Shown one piece after another: positions 42,637-51,696 of a DNA stretch of 64,000 nt. Made by a program: the position numbers and the translations under genes. Positions within the stretch are counted from its first letter, which is position 1. Every line of letters starts with the position of its first letter. The DNA is taken from NCBI RefSeq assembly GCF_005121165.3, contig NZ_CP034413.3:1984001-2048000 (forward strand), read 5' to 3'. Source of the DNA: Dysosmobacter welbionis. GTDB taxonomy: Bacteria; Bacillota; Clostridia; Oscillospirales; Oscillospiraceae. The notes beneath the pieces were generated by a model that was not told the DNA's origin, ran no database searches, and saw nothing but the letters and a program-made list of their open reading frames with translations.

Positions 42637-43413
42637 ATGAAGAAGAGTCCTTACGACAGAGAGCGGTTTTTTGAAAAATACAGCCAGATGGACCGCTCCC
42701 GCCTGGGACTGGCGGGCGCCGGGGAGTGGGAGTCCTTGGAGCCCCTGCTGCCGGACTTCGCCGGGAAGCGGGTGCTGGATCTGGGCTGCGGCTACGGCTG
42801 GCACTGCATCTATGCGGCGGAACACGGCGCGGCGGCTGTCACCGGCGTGGACCTGTCGGAGAAAATGCTGGCCGTGGCCCGGGAAAAGACCACGGCTCCG
42901 CAGGTGACCTATATCCGGGGGGATATGGCGGAGACCCCATTCCCGCCGGAGAGCTTTGACGTGGTCCTCAGTTCCCTGGCCATCCACTATCTGCCTTCCT
43001 TTACAGACTTTTTGGAGCGGGTGCGGCAGTGCCTGTCACCCGGCGGCGACTTTGTCTTCTCTGTGGAGCACCCCATTTTCACTGCTGCCGGTCCCCAGGA
43101 GTGGTACTACGGCCCGGACGGCACCCCCCTCCACTTCCCTGTGGACCGGTATTTCGAGGAGGGACGGCGCACCGCCCGCTTTCTGGGGGAGGATGTGACC
43201 AAGTACCACCGCACCCTCACCACCTATCTGGACGGCCTGCTTACCGGCGGATTCCAGCTGCTGCGGGTGGTGGAGCCTCAGCCGCCGGCGCGGATGCTGG
43301 GCCAGCCGGGAATGCGGGACGAGCTCCGCCGCCCCATGATGCTGCTGGTCTCCGCCCGGAAGCGGACGGCGTGGCCGCACGGAAAACCGGGGCGGCGCGA
43401 CGGCCCCGGATGA
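42637..43413 (+). CDS. Class I SAM-dependent methyltransferase
   Basis: A 258-residue Rossmann methyltransferase. Motif I is VLDLGCGYGWHCIYAAEHGA near residues 46-65, then VTGVDLSEKML, GDMAETPFPPESFDVVLSS in parts, and LSPGGDFVFSVEHP. Closest in form to the UbiE/COQ5-like Methyltransf_11 group. Substrate unknown. I chose ATG 42637 (MKKSPYDRERFFEKY), with GGAG 8 bases upstream. It precedes the patatin gene by 46 bases and may be co-transcribed. Confidence 0.92.
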   Translation: MKKSPYDRERFFEKYSQMDRSRLGLAGAGEWESLEPLLPDFAGKRVLDLGCGYGWHCIYAAEHGAAAVTGVDLSEKMLAVAREKTTAPQVTYIRGDMAETPFPPESFDVVLSSLAIHYLPSFTDFLERVRQCLSPGGDFVFSVEHPIFTAAGPQEWYYGPDGTPLHFPVDRYFEEGRRTARFLGEDVTKYHRTLTTYLDGLLTGGFQLLRVVEPQPPARMLGQPGMRDELRRPMMLLVSARKRTAWPHGKPGRRDGPG

Positions 43414-43459
43414 AAAACTGCTGGAAGATCATGAATACACAGAAAGGAAGGACTGCTCC

Positions 43460-44344
43460 ATGAAAACAGGTCTGGTGCTGGAGGGCGGCGCGCTGCGGAC
43501 GATCTTCTCCTCCGGCGTGTGCGACGCTTTTTTGAACGAGAAACTGCCCATGCCGGACTACACCATCGGCGTCTCGGCCGGGATTGCCTACGGCGTCAGC
43601 TACCTCTCCCGGCAGAAGCGGCGGAATCTCCAGCTGCTGATGCACTACGCCAATGACCGGCGGTACATGGGCTGGGGGAATTTCTTTGATCCCCGGAATC
43701 GCAGCTACTTCGGGCTGAAGTTCGCCTACGACACCATCCCCAACGAGCTGGTGCCCTTTGATTACGACACCTTCGAGGCGTATCCCGGTCAGGTGGAGGC
43801 GGTGGTCACCAACCTGCAGACCGGCCGGGCCGAGTACCGGGAGGTCCCCCGGCGGGACGCCAGCTTCCTCCTGCTCCAGGCCACATGCGCCATGCCCGTG
43901 CTGTTCCAGCCCATCCGGCTGGATGACGGCGCCCCCTATCTGGACGGGGGCTGCTCCGACGCCATTCCCTGGAAGCGGGCGCTGGCGGTGGGCTGCGACC
44001 GGGTGGTGGTTGTCCTGACCCGGGAGCGGAGCTATCGGAAGGAGCCGGAGCAGCTGATGCCCCTGTTCCGGCGGGTGTACCGCAAATACCCCGTCTTTCT
44101 GGAAGGACTGCGGACCCGGGCGGAGCGCTATAACCAATGCCGGGAGGAGCTGTTTGCTCTGGAGCAGGAGGGCCGGGTGTTGGTGATCGCGCCGGCGAAC
44201 ACCCGGGGCTTCTCCCGCACGGAGCGGGACCGGCAGAAGATCCTGGCCCTGTGGCAGGACGGCTTCTTCGCCGGCCGCCGGGCTGCGGAGGCGGTGCGGG
44301 ACTTCTGGACGCGGGAGACACCTTCCGCTGGGACACCGGAATAG
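43460..44344 (+). CDS. Patatin-like phospholipase
   Basis: A 294-residue RssA/YchK-type acyl hydrolase with the Ser-Asp dyad: oxyanion loop LVLEGGALRT near 5-14, nucleophile Ser in IGVSAGIAYG near 36-45, and Asp in DGGCSDAIPW near 165-174. No signal peptide, so cytoplasmic. Length is typical. ATG 43460 has GAAAGGA upstream. Lipid substrate not known. Confidence 0.94.
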   Translation: MKTGLVLEGGALRTIFSSGVCDAFLNEKLPMPDYTIGVSAGIAYGVSYLSRQKRRNLQLLMHYANDRRYMGWGNFFDPRNRSYFGLKFAYDTIPNELVPFDYDTFEAYPGQVEAVVTNLQTGRAEYREVPRRDASFLLLQATCAMPVLFQPIRLDDGAPYLDGGCSDAIPWKRALAVGCDRVVVVLTRERSYRKEPEQLMPLFRRVYRKYPVFLEGLRTRAERYNQCREELFALEQEGRVLVIAPANTRGFSRTERDRQKILALWQDGFFAGRRAAEAVRDFWTRETPSAGTPE

Positions 44345-44350
44345 CAGCAG

Positions 44351-44383
44351 ACCGCCGCCCATCTTTCAGTGGGCGGCGGTTTC
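44351..44383 (+). terminator. Terminator after the patatin gene
   Basis: A perfect 11-bp ACCGCCGCCCA/TGGGCGGCGGT stem is followed by TTCCT. Confidence 0.75.
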
Positions 44384-44477
44384 CTCTTGGCGGAAGTGGT
44401 TTTGCACAAGAAATCCGTACTGCTTTTTGCGTTTTACCATATTTTTACGCAAATTTTACAAAATCTTAGAAATCCTC

Positions 44478-44506
44478 TTTCCAGCGTGCCGCTTTGCATA
44501 TATAAT
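44478..44506 (+). promoter_or_regulatory. Sigma-A promoter of the Na/Pi cotransporter gene
   Basis: TTTCCA (44478-44483), 17 bases, perfect TATAAT (44501-44506). Confidence 0.7.
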
Positions 44507-44584
44507 GTTGGAGCGCAGTATACATGACAGAATCGGACCGGCCGTGCCAGACGGTCTGGAATACTGGGAAAGGAAAGCGCAGTT

Positions 44585-46333
44585 ATGGACATTTTCTCCG
44601 TCTTTACCCTCTGCGGCGGCCTGGCGTTCTTCTTGTACGGCATGACCGTCATGTCCAAGAGCCTGGAAAAGATGGCCGGCGGCAAGCTGGAGCGGATGCT
44701 CAAGCGCATGACCTCCAGCCCCTTCAAGAGCTTGCTGCTGGGGGCGGGCATCACCATCGCCATCCAGTCCTCCTCCGCCATGACGGTGATGCTGGTGGGC
44801 CTGGTGAACTCCGGCGTCATGGAGTTGAGACAGACCATCGGCATCATCATGGGCTCCAACATCGGCACCACCCTGACGGCGTGGATTCTGTCTCTCACCG
44901 GCATCGAGAGTGAGAACGTCTTTGTGAACCTGCTGAAGCCGGAGAACTTCTCTCCCCTGATCGCTCTGGCGGGTATCCTGCTGATCATGGGCTCCAAGCG
45001 CCAGCGGCGCCGGGACGTGGGGCGCATCATGATGGGCTTTGCCATTTTGATGTACGGCATGGAGCTGATGAGCGGCGCCGTCAGCCCTCTGGCGGAGATG
45101 CCCCAGTTTGCCGGGCTGCTCACCGCCTTTGAAAATCCCCTGCTGGGTGTGTTGGTGGGCGCGGTGTTCACCGGGATTATCCAGTCATCCGCTGCCTCTG
45201 TCGCCATTCTGCAGGCCCTGGCCATGACCGGCTCCATCACCTACGGCATGGCCATCCCCATCATTATGGGGCAGAACATCGGCACCTGCGTCACCGCCCT
45301 CATCAGCTCCATCGGCGTCAACCGCAACGCCAAGCGAGTGGCGGTGGTCCACATCTCCTTCAACGTCATCGGCACCGCCGTGTGCCTGATCCTCTTCTAC
45401 GGCGGCGACATGATCCTCCACTTCACCTTCCTGAATCAGGCCGTGGGGGCCGTGGGCATCGCCTTCTGCCACACCGCCTTTAACGTGTTCACCACGATCC
45501 TACTCCTGCCCTTCTCCCGCCAGCTGGAAAAGCTGGCGCGGAGACTGGTGCGGACCGAGGACACCCGCGAGAGCTTCGCCTTCCTGGATCCCCTGCTGCT
45601 GCGGACCCCCGGCGCGGCAGTCAGCGAAAGCGTCGCCATGGCAGGCCGCATGGGACAAGCCGCCCGGGAGAACATCTGCCTGGCGACGGACCAGCTCTCC
45701 CAGTACAGCCGGGAGCGGGAGACCCAGATCCTGCAGAACGAGGACAAGCTGGACATTTACGAGGACCGGCTCAGCAGCTACCTGGTGGAGATCTCCCAGC
45801 ACGGGCTGTCCATGCAGGATATGCGCACGGTTTCCCGCTTGCTCCACGCCATCGGGGACTTCGAGCGGATCGGCGACCATGCCGTGAACATCCAGGAGTC
45901 CGCCCAGGAGCTCCACGACAAGGAGCTCCGGTTCTCTGACAGCGCCCGGGAAGAGCTGCAGGTGCTGCTCTCCGCGCTGGATGACATCCTGGACCTGACC
46001 ATCCGCAGCTTCCAGGCAGCGGACATGGAGACCGCCCGCCGGGTGGAACCCCTGGAGGAGACCATCGACCAGCTGATTGAGGAGATCCGAAGCCGCCATA
46101 TCCAGCGGCTCCAGGCGGGCCAGTGCACCATCCAGCTGGGCTTTGTGCTCAGCGACCTGCTGACCAACATCGAGCGGGCGTCCGATCACTGCTCCAACAT
46201 CGCCGTCAGCGTCATTGAGGAGTGCTCCGGCGGCCCCGGCCGCCACGCCTATCTGCAGGAGGTGAAGGCCGGCGGCGCCTTCGGCGAGGACCTGCGGCGC
46301 GACCGGAAGAAATACCATCTCCCCGAGGCATGA
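44585..46333 (+). CDS. Na/phosphate cotransporter family protein with PhoU-like domain
   Basis: A 582-residue protein. The first 310 residues form two inverted repeats of Na/Pi cotransporter segments with the QSSSA motifs AIQSSSAMTVML near 57-68 and IIQSSAASVAIL near 200. The rest (about 350-560) is a helical PhoU-like domain (DFERIGDHAVNI, TNIERASDHCSNI). Family members import phosphate with sodium or regulate phosphate uptake. ATG 44585. Monocistronic with its own promoter and terminator. Confidence 0.94.
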   Translation: MDIFSVFTLCGGLAFFLYGMTVMSKSLEKMAGGKLERMLKRMTSSPFKSLLLGAGITIAIQSSSAMTVMLVGLVNSGVMELRQTIGIIMGSNIGTTLTAWILSLTGIESENVFVNLLKPENFSPLIALAGILLIMGSKRQRRRDVGRIMMGFAILMYGMELMSGAVSPLAEMPQFAGLLTAFENPLLGVLVGAVFTGIIQSSAASVAILQALAMTGSITYGMAIPIIMGQNIGTCVTALISSIGVNRNAKRVAVVHISFNVIGTAVCLILFYGGDMILHFTFLNQAVGAVGIAFCHTAFNVFTTILLLPFSRQLEKLARRLVRTEDTRESFAFLDPLLLRTPGAAVSESVAMAGRMGQAARENICLATDQLSQYSRERETQILQNEDKLDIYEDRLSSYLVEISQHGLSMQDMRTVSRLLHAIGDFERIGDHAVNIQESAQELHDKELRFSDSAREELQVLLSALDDILDLTIRSFQAADMETARRVEPLEETIDQLIEEIRSRHIQRLQAGQCTIQLGFVLSDLLTNIERASDHCSNIAVSVIEECSGGPGRHAYLQEVKAGGAFGEDLRRDRKKYHLPEA

Positions 46334-46343
46334 CGGAAAGCGG

Positions 46344-46382
46344 ACAGGCTCTGTGTCTACCAGACGCAGGGCCTGTTTTTTA
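46344..46382 (+). terminator. Terminator after Na/Pi gene
   Basis: ACAGGC, CTGTGTCT and complementary AGACGCAG, GCCTGT arms with a bulge, followed by six T. Confidence 0.82.
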
Positions 46383-46452
46383 TCATTCAGGTATAGCCGT
46401 CCCCTGTCGGAGGGAAAATACCCCTATCTCACCGAAAACAGGAGGAATCCGT

Positions 46453-47064
46453 ATGTCTGTGGATCTGAAGAACAGCGAGACCCTGAAAAACCTCATGCGG
46501 GCCTTTGCGGGCGAAAGCCAGGCCCGGAACCGCTACACCTTTGCCGCCTCCGTCTGCCGCCAGCAGAAGCTGCATGTGGTGGAGGCGGTGTTCCGCTTCA
46601 CTGCGGACCAGGAGAAGGAGCACGCGGAGATTTTTTACAACCACATGAAAGAGCTGGCGGGCCAGACCGTGGCCATCGACGGCACCTATCCCGTGGACCT
46701 GACGAACGATGTGAAGGAGCTGCTCCGCAAGGCGCAGCACAACGAGTATGAGGAGCACGACCCGGTATACAAGACCTTCGGCGACGTGGCCCAGCAGGAG
46801 GGCTTTTCCGCTGTGGCGGCTTCCTTCCACAAGATCGCAGAGATCGAGCAGGCCCATGGCAACCGCTTCGGCAGGCTGGCGGATCTGCTGGAACAGGGAA
46901 AGCTGTTTGTCTCCGATGTCCAGTGCGCCTGGATGTGCCTGAACTGCGGTTATATCTTTGAGGGGGCGGCAGCCCCCAAGGTCTGCCCTGTGTGCCAGCA
47001 CGACCAGGGCTTTTTCGTGCGGCTGGAGATGGCACCCTTCGGGGACGCGGTGCTGAAAAAGTGA
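46453..47064 (+). CDS. rbr: Rubrerythrin
   Basis: Peroxide-reducing di-iron protein of anaerobes. The 203 residues have a ferritin-like four-helix domain with ligands in FAGESQARNRY near 17-27, DQEKEHAEIF near 52-61, and EIEQAHGNRF, and a C-terminal rubredoxin-type FeS4 site CLNCGYIFEG...CPVCQHDQ. ATG 46453 follows GGAGGAATCCGT. Single gene with a strong terminator. It protects strict anaerobes from transient oxygen. Confidence 0.97.
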   Translation: MSVDLKNSETLKNLMRAFAGESQARNRYTFAASVCRQQKLHVVEAVFRFTADQEKEHAEIFYNHMKELAGQTVAIDGTYPVDLTNDVKELLRKAQHNEYEEHDPVYKTFGDVAQQEGFSAVAASFHKIAEIEQAHGNRFGRLADLLEQGKLFVSDVQCAWMCLNCGYIFEGAAAPKVCPVCQHDQGFFVRLEMAPFGDAVLKK

Positions 47065-47077
47065 ATCAGGCTCCCAA

Positions 47078-47114
47078 GGCGGGGAGGCCGGAAAAGCGGC
47101 CTCCCCGCCCTCTT
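47078..47114 (+). terminator. Terminator after rubrerythrin
   Basis: A perfect 13-bp GGCGGGGAGGCCG/CGGCCTCCCCGCC stem; only a weak CTCTT tail. Confidence 0.65.
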
Positions 47115-47125
47115 GCAGTCGGATC

Positions 47126-47256
47126 TGAATATTCACTCTTTTATTCATCTGCAATATACATCGATGCTGGAAATATTCACAAATTTTCGGCTGTTTTTCC
47201 GGGATTGAACCGGATAAAATAGAGCACTCCACCAACAGGGGCAAATAAATATTCAT
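47126..47256 (+). promoter_or_regulatory. Array of ATTCA sites, likely ArgR-type boxes
   Basis: The sequence has a perfect TGAATATTCA palindrome (47126-47135), ATTCA at 47143-47147, ATATTCA at 47173-47179, and ATATTCAT at 47249-47256 within GCAAATAAATATTCATTTT. ARG boxes are built from such TNATTCA/TGAATNA half sites. They precede an amino-acid ABC importer, the last one about 18 bases before the -35 box. Confidence 0.5.
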
Positions 47257-47273
47257 TTTTGCACGAAAATCTA

Positions 47274-47302
47274 TTGACAAGAGGGAGGGAACGTGATAAG
47301 GT
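47274..47302 (+). promoter_or_regulatory. Sigma-A promoter of the amino-acid ABC operon
   Basis: A perfect TTGACA (47274-47279), 17 bases, TAAGGT (47297-47302). Confidence 0.65.
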
Positions 47303-47397
47303 AAGGCATGTTCCGGCGGGAGGTGCTTCCTCCCTTGGAAATTCAGAGAAAACCGCCCCGCGACCGCGGGAGCATGAAAAAGGGAGATTGCGATACC

Positions 47398-48321
47398 ATG
47401 AAGAAGTTTCTTGCATTGATTCTGACGCTGGCCATGGCGCTGTCCGTCACGGCCTGCGGCGGCAGCGACGACACTGCGGATGACACCGCCGACGGCGAGG
47501 GCTCCGGCACGGAGGAGACTGCGGATTACGCCTCCATGACTGACGACGAGCTGAAGGCCGCCATCACCACTGTGGAGGGCGGGAAGCTCACCGTCGCCAC
47601 CAGCCCGGACTTCGCCCCCTATGAGTTCTACGCCATTGATGAGAACGGCGATCCCCAGCTGGCTGGCTTTGATATGGACCTGGCCCAGTATATCGCCGAC
47701 TACCTGGGCCTGTCCCTGGAGATCGTTCCCATGGACTTTGACGGCACCATCATGGAGCTGCAGAACGGCAATGTGGACTTGGGCATGGCCGGGTACTCCC
47801 CCGATCCCAAGCGTGCCGACAGCATGGACTTCTCTGACATTTACATCACCGGCGGCCAGTCTTTCGTGTGCGTGGAGTCCAACAAAGACCTGTTCACCTC
47901 TTTGGAGGATGCCAACAATGCCGACTATCAGATCGGCGCTCAGGTGGGTTCTATCCAGGCGGATCTGGCGCATGAGAACACCCCGGACGCTGATATCATC
48001 GAGCTCGCTAAGGTGCCCGATATCATCGCCGAGCTGGTGACCGGCAAGCTGGACGGCGCCTTTATCGAGACCATGGTGGCCGAGAGCTATGCCACCCAGT
48101 ATCCCGAGCTGTGTCTGGTGCTGGAGGTCCCCTATGACGCCGAAGGCTCTGTGGTGGGCGTCACCAAGGGCAACGCCGCCCTGCTGGAGGGTGTGAACCG
48201 TGCCATCGCCGCCGCCAAGGAGGATGGCTCCTTCGATCAGTATGTGCTTACGGCCAACGAGCTGGCTTCTGGCGACATCATCGAGGGCCTGGTGGACGAA
48301 AACGGCGAGGCCGTTCAGTAA
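47398..48321 (+). CDS. Amino-acid ABC transporter substrate-binding lipoprotein
   Basis: Extracellular receptor, tethered by lipid. Signal MKKFLALILTLAMALSVTAC with the lipidated Cys at 20, an acidic Asp/Thr/Glu linker, then an SBP_bac_3 fold (TVATSPDFAPYEFY, GFDMDLAQYIADYLG, DGTIMELQNGNVDLGMAGY in parts). Total 307 residues. ATG 47398. Amino acid specificity is not certain; the ArgR-like sites upstream suggest arginine or another basic amino acid. A strong intercistronic hairpin separates it from the permease, which often makes the receptor more abundant than the membrane parts. Confidence 0.94.
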   Translation: MKKFLALILTLAMALSVTACGGSDDTADDTADGEGSGTEETADYASMTDDELKAAITTVEGGKLTVATSPDFAPYEFYAIDENGDPQLAGFDMDLAQYIADYLGLSLEIVPMDFDGTIMELQNGNVDLGMAGYSPDPKRADSMDFSDIYITGGQSFVCVESNKDLFTSLEDANNADYQIGAQVGSIQADLAHENTPDADIIELAKVPDIIAELVTGKLDGAFIETMVAESYATQYPELCLVLEVPYDAEGSVVGVTKGNAALLEGVNRAIAAAKEDGSFDQYVLTANELASGDIIEGLVDENGEAVQ

Positions 48322-48336
48322 GCTTGTAAAACTTTC

Positions 48337-48368
48337 AATTCCTCCCTGCGGCTGCGCAGGGAGGAATT
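48337..48368 (+). terminator. Intercistronic hairpin in amino-acid ABC operon
   Basis: A perfect 14-bp AATTCCTCCCTGCG stem (48337-48350 with 48355-48368) without a T run: probable partial terminator or mRNA stabiliser after the receptor gene. Confidence 0.6.
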
Positions 48369-48415
48369 GGCCGCTTTCTCATATATTTTGGTAAAGATAG
48401 AAGGAGGAACCGCCC

Positions 48416-49192
48416 GTGTTTACAGCCGCCGGTTTCGAAAGAACTTGGGAGTACATAGACCTTTTCAAAGAGGGCCTGATTTGTACCGTCTCCCTCTCCC
48501 TGCTGACCGTGATTTTCGGTTTTGTCCTGGCACTGCTCCTGGCCATCATGCGGCTGTCCAATGTGCGGCCGTTTCGCTTTCTGGGTCTGACCAAGGACGG
48601 CCATCTCCGGGAACAGGGCGTGCTGATGGTCCTCAGCAGATTTAACCCCCTCAGCTTCATCGCCACGGTTTACGTGGAAGTCTTCCGTGCCACCCCTATG
48701 CTAGTTCAGCTTTTCATGATCTATTATGTGGTGTTCGGAGATATTGATCTGCCCTCTTTCAAGATCTTTGGAACCATTCGCTTTGAACGGTTCCTCCCGG
48801 GCGTGATTGCCCTGTCCCTGAACTCCGGGGCCTATCTTTCCGAGATCATCCGCTCCGGTATCCAGTCCATCGACGGCGGTCAGACGGAGGCGGCACGGTC
48901 CCTGGGACTCAGCCAGGTGCAGAACATGCGATTCGTGATTCTGCCGCAGGCTATCAAGAATATCCTGCCTGCCATCGCCAACGAGTTCGTCACCATTATC
49001 AAGGAGTCTTCTATCTGCTATACCATCGGCGTTCAGGAGATCATGTACGCGGTTTCCTCCATCAAAGGTGCGACCTACCGCATTGCGGAACCGCTTGTGG
49101 TGGCCGCCTGTGTCTACTTCTGCCTGACGTTCCCCACCAGCAAGATCATCGCTTACTTCGAAAGGAGAATGAGCCGTGGCGACCGGAGATAA
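48416..49192 (+). CDS. Amino-acid ABC transporter permease
   Basis: A 258-residue HisM/GlnP-type permease with about five helices and the EAA loop: [21 protein letters not shown] in parts near 82-102, [28 protein letters not shown] in parts, and [16 protein letters not shown]. The start is GTG 48416, after GGAGGAACCGCCC. Its end overlaps the ATPase gene by 17 bases. A slightly long loop near 45-65 ([15 protein letters not shown]) is somewhat unusual. Confidence 0.95.
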   Translation: MFTAAGFERTWEYIDLFKEGLICTVSLSLLTVIFGFVLALLLAIMRLSNVRPFRFLGLTKDGHLREQGVLMVLSRFNPLSFIATVYVEVFRATPMLVQLFMIYYVVFGDIDLPSFKIFGTIRFERFLPGVIALSLNSGAYLSEIIRSGIQSIDGGQTEAARSLGLSQVQNMRFVILPQAIKNILPAIANEFVTIIKESSICYTIGVQEIMYAVSSIKGATYRIAEPLVVAACVYFCLTFPTSKIIAYFERRMSRGDRR

Positions 49193-49952
49193 GCTGATCC
49201 AAGTCAAGGACCTGAAGAAATACTACAACCGGGGCGCCATCAAGGCCCTGGACGGCGTCACGGTGGACATTGACCGGGGCGACGTGATGGTGGTCATCGG
49301 CCCCTCTGGGTCCGGCAAGTCCACGTTCCTCCGCAGCCTGAACCTGCTGGAGGAGCCCACCGGCGGCTCCATCATCTTCAATGGGGTGGATATCACAAAA
49401 AAGAAGATAAAAAATGCGGAGGGCAAAACGGTAAAGGTGGACATCGACCAGCACCGCCAGAAGATGGGCATGGTGTTCCAGCACTTCAACCTGTTCCCTC
49501 ACATGACCATCATGGACAACATGACTCTAGCCCCCATCCAGGTGAAGCACATGGACCGGGGCGAGGCGGAGAAAAAGGCCCTGGCCCTGTTGGACCGAGT
49601 AGGCCTGCAGGACCGTGCCCGCGCCTATCCCATCCAGCTCTCCGGCGGCCAGAAGCAGCGGATTGCCATTGTCCGGGCATTGATGATGGAGCCGGAGGTT
49701 ATGCTCTTTGACGAGCCCACCTCCGCCCTGGACCCGGAGATGGTGGGCGAGGTGCTGGAGGTCATGAAGGAGCTGGCCCAGGAGGGCATGACTATGGTGG
49801 TGGTCACCCACGAGATGGGCTTTGCCCGGGAGGTGGGCAGCCGGGTCCTCTTCATGGCAGACGGCAAGCTGCTGGAGGAGGGCTCCCCCGCCGACATTTT
49901 CGGAAATCCCCAGCACCCCCGGCTCCAGGACTTTCTCAGCAAGGTACTGTAA
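49176..49952 (+). CDS. Amino-acid ABC transporter ATP-binding protein
   Basis: A 258-residue GlnQ/HisP-type ATPase: Walker [10 protein letters not shown] near 46, [12 protein letters not shown]-loop, signature [15 protein letters not shown], Walker [15 protein letters not shown], His switch [12 protein letters not shown]. An insertion [21 protein letters not shown] near residues 72-92 is common in this subgroup. GTG 49176 lies inside the permease gene. Closes the importer operon. Confidence 0.96.
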   Translation: MATGDKLIQVKDLKKYYNRGAIKALDGVTVDIDRGDVMVVIGPSGSGKSTFLRSLNLLEEPTGGSIIFNGVDITKKKIKNAEGKTVKVDIDQHRQKMGMVFQHFNLFPHMTIMDNMTLAPIQVKHMDRGEAEKKALALLDRVGLQDRARAYPIQLSGGQKQRIAIVRALMMEPEVMLFDEPTSALDPEMVGEVLEVMKELAQEGMTMVVVTHEMGFAREVGSRVLFMADGKLLEEGSPADIFGNPQHPRLQDFLSKVL

Positions 49953-50003
49953 GGCAGCCTGAGCCCAGTGCCGCCCGCTGGGCGGCGGGACCGGGCAACT
50001 GCG

Positions 50004-50034
50004 GGGCGCGCACATCTGTGCGCGCCCTTTTTAA
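50004..50034 (+). terminator. Terminator of the amino-acid ABC operon
   Basis: A perfect 11-bp GGGCGCGCACA/TGTGCGCGCCC stem, then five T. Confidence 0.9.
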
Positions 50035-50070
50035 CGGGCCGGGGCATCCGGCGCAGAAAGGAGCATCCCC

Positions 50071-51513
50071 ATGACAGCAGAAAAGCAGGCGGCCGTCGCC
50101 GCCATCGAAAAAAAAGCAGATCTGGTAGCCCAGGTGGCAGATGAGATCTGGTCCTTTGCGGAGTTGTCTCTCCAGGAGGAGCAGTCTGCCGACCTGTACT
50201 GCCGAGTGCTGGAGCAGGAGGGCTTCAAGGTGGAGCGGGGCATCTGCAACATCCCCACCGCCTTCTCCGCCTTCTACGGCAGCGGGCGGCCCATCATCGG
50301 CCTGCTGGCGGAATATGACGCGCTCTCCGGCCTTTCCCAGAAGGGCGGCAGCCTGACGCGGGAGGAGCTGGTCTCCGGCGGCTGCGGCCACGGGTGCGGG
50401 CATAACCTGCTGGGCGCCGGGGCCATGGCCGCCGCTCTGGGAGTGAAGGCGTATCTCGAGGCCGCCAAGATCCCCGGCACCGTGGTACTGTATGGCTGCC
50501 CCGGCGAGGAGGGCGGCGCCGCCAAGGCATTTATGGCCCGGGATGGGCTATGGTACGGTCTGGATGCGGCCCTCACCTGGCACCCGGACGACGCCAACGA
50601 GGTGCTTACCGGCTCCTCCAACTCCTGCATCCAAACCCAGTACCACTTCACCGGCGTGGCGGCCCATGCCGCCGGAGACCCGGACCGTGGCCGCAGCGCC
50701 CTGGACGCGGTGGAGCTGATGAACGTGGGCGTCCAGTTCCTGCGGGAGCACATGAGTGACAAGGCTCGGGTCCACTACGCCATCACCGATGCCGGCGGCC
50801 GGAGTCCCAACGTGGTCCAGCCCAGGGCCAGCGTGCTGTACATGGTCCGGTCCAATCATGTGGCGGAGGCCGTGGAGCTGCAGGCCCGGGTGGACAAGAT
50901 CGCCCAGGGCGCAGCTCTGATGACTGAGACTACGGTGGAGAAGAAATTCATCGACGGCCTGGCGGACACCGTCACGAACCACGCCCTGGAGCGGGTCCTC
51001 TACCGAAATTTTGAGGCCCTGGGGGTCCCCAGTTACACGCCGGAGGAGCTGGCCTTTGCCGACAGCCTGGCCGGGACCTATTCCGGCAGTGACCGGGCGC
51101 CGGGCGTGGGCAGCCAGTATGATCTGGACTACGCAGCGGATGCCCAGGCCAGGCGGGCCCAGGCTGGCCACGCCATGAACCGCTTTCTGCTGCCCCTGTA
51201 CCAAGGGGACGCCTTCCAGCCCGGCTCCACGGATGTGGGCGACGTCAGCTGGCAGTGCCCTACTGCACAGATCCACGTGGCCGCCTGGCCCAACGGCTGC
51301 CCCGGCCATAGCTGGCAGAATGTCTCCTGCGGCCGGACAGACATCGGCCACAAGGCGGCCCTCCATGCCGGCAAGGTCCTGGCGGCGGCCGCCATTGACC
51401 TGCTGACGGACCCGGCCCTGCTGGAGGAGGCAAAGACGGAGTTTCAGCGCCGGACGGCGGCAGGCTACACCTGCCCTATCCCCGCGGACGCGGTACCCAC
51501 CATCGCAGACTGA
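50071..51513 (+). CDS. M20-family amidohydrolase (AbgB-like)
   Basis: A 480-residue metallo-amidohydrolase resembling the p-aminobenzoyl-glutamate hydrolase B subunit. Metal-site motifs are GLLAEYDALSG near 75, GCGHGCGHNLLGAGAM near 110-125, GCPGEEGG near 150, and TWHPDD near 172. The insert dimerisation domain follows (VAAHAAGDPDRGRSALDAV), then STDVGDVSWQCP. Actual substrate may be an N-acyl or dipeptide amide. ATG 50071 follows GAAAGGAGC. Single gene with terminator; its place after an amino-acid importer may reflect peptide or amide use. Confidence 0.9.
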   Translation: MTAEKQAAVAAIEKKADLVAQVADEIWSFAELSLQEEQSADLYCRVLEQEGFKVERGICNIPTAFSAFYGSGRPIIGLLAEYDALSGLSQKGGSLTREELVSGGCGHGCGHNLLGAGAMAAALGVKAYLEAAKIPGTVVLYGCPGEEGGAAKAFMARDGLWYGLDAALTWHPDDANEVLTGSSNSCIQTQYHFTGVAAHAAGDPDRGRSALDAVELMNVGVQFLREHMSDKARVHYAITDAGGRSPNVVQPRASVLYMVRSNHVAEAVELQARVDKIAQGAALMTETTVEKKFIDGLADTVTNHALERVLYRNFEALGVPSYTPEELAFADSLAGTYSGSDRAPGVGSQYDLDYAADAQARRAQAGHAMNRFLLPLYQGDAFQPGSTDVGDVSWQCPTAQIHVAAWPNGCPGHSWQNVSCGRTDIGHKAALHAGKVLAAAAIDLLTDPALLEEAKTEFQRRTAAGYTCPIPADAVPTIAD

Positions 51514-51515
51514 TT

Positions 51516-51554
51516 AAAAGGGCGCCCCGGTCAAAGCCGGGGCGCCCTTTTGTC
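51516..51554 (+). terminator. Terminator after the M20 gene
   Basis: A perfect 15-bp AAAAGGGCGCCCCGG stem (51516-51530 with 51537-51551). Confidence 0.88.
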
Positions 51555-51593
51555 GAAACAACCAATTATTTTTTCAGGTTACCAAAAATTTTG

Positions 51594-51622
51594 TTTGCTT
51601 TTGGGGAAATCCATGGTATCAT
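51594..51622 (+). promoter_or_regulatory. Sigma-A promoter of the nucleobase permease
   Basis: TTTGCT (51594-51599), 17 bases, TATCAT (51617-51622). Confidence 0.55.
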
Positions 51623-51696
51623 AAGAGCAGAAGCCTCAAGCCCCGACTTCCGCACCACAGAACGCGCGGAGTTTCCGCCCGAAAGGAGTCCTGCCC

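Noticed and set aside
51555-51696. Possible purine riboswitch before the nucleobase permease
   Set aside because: The conserved three-way junction words of the purine aptamer are not found.
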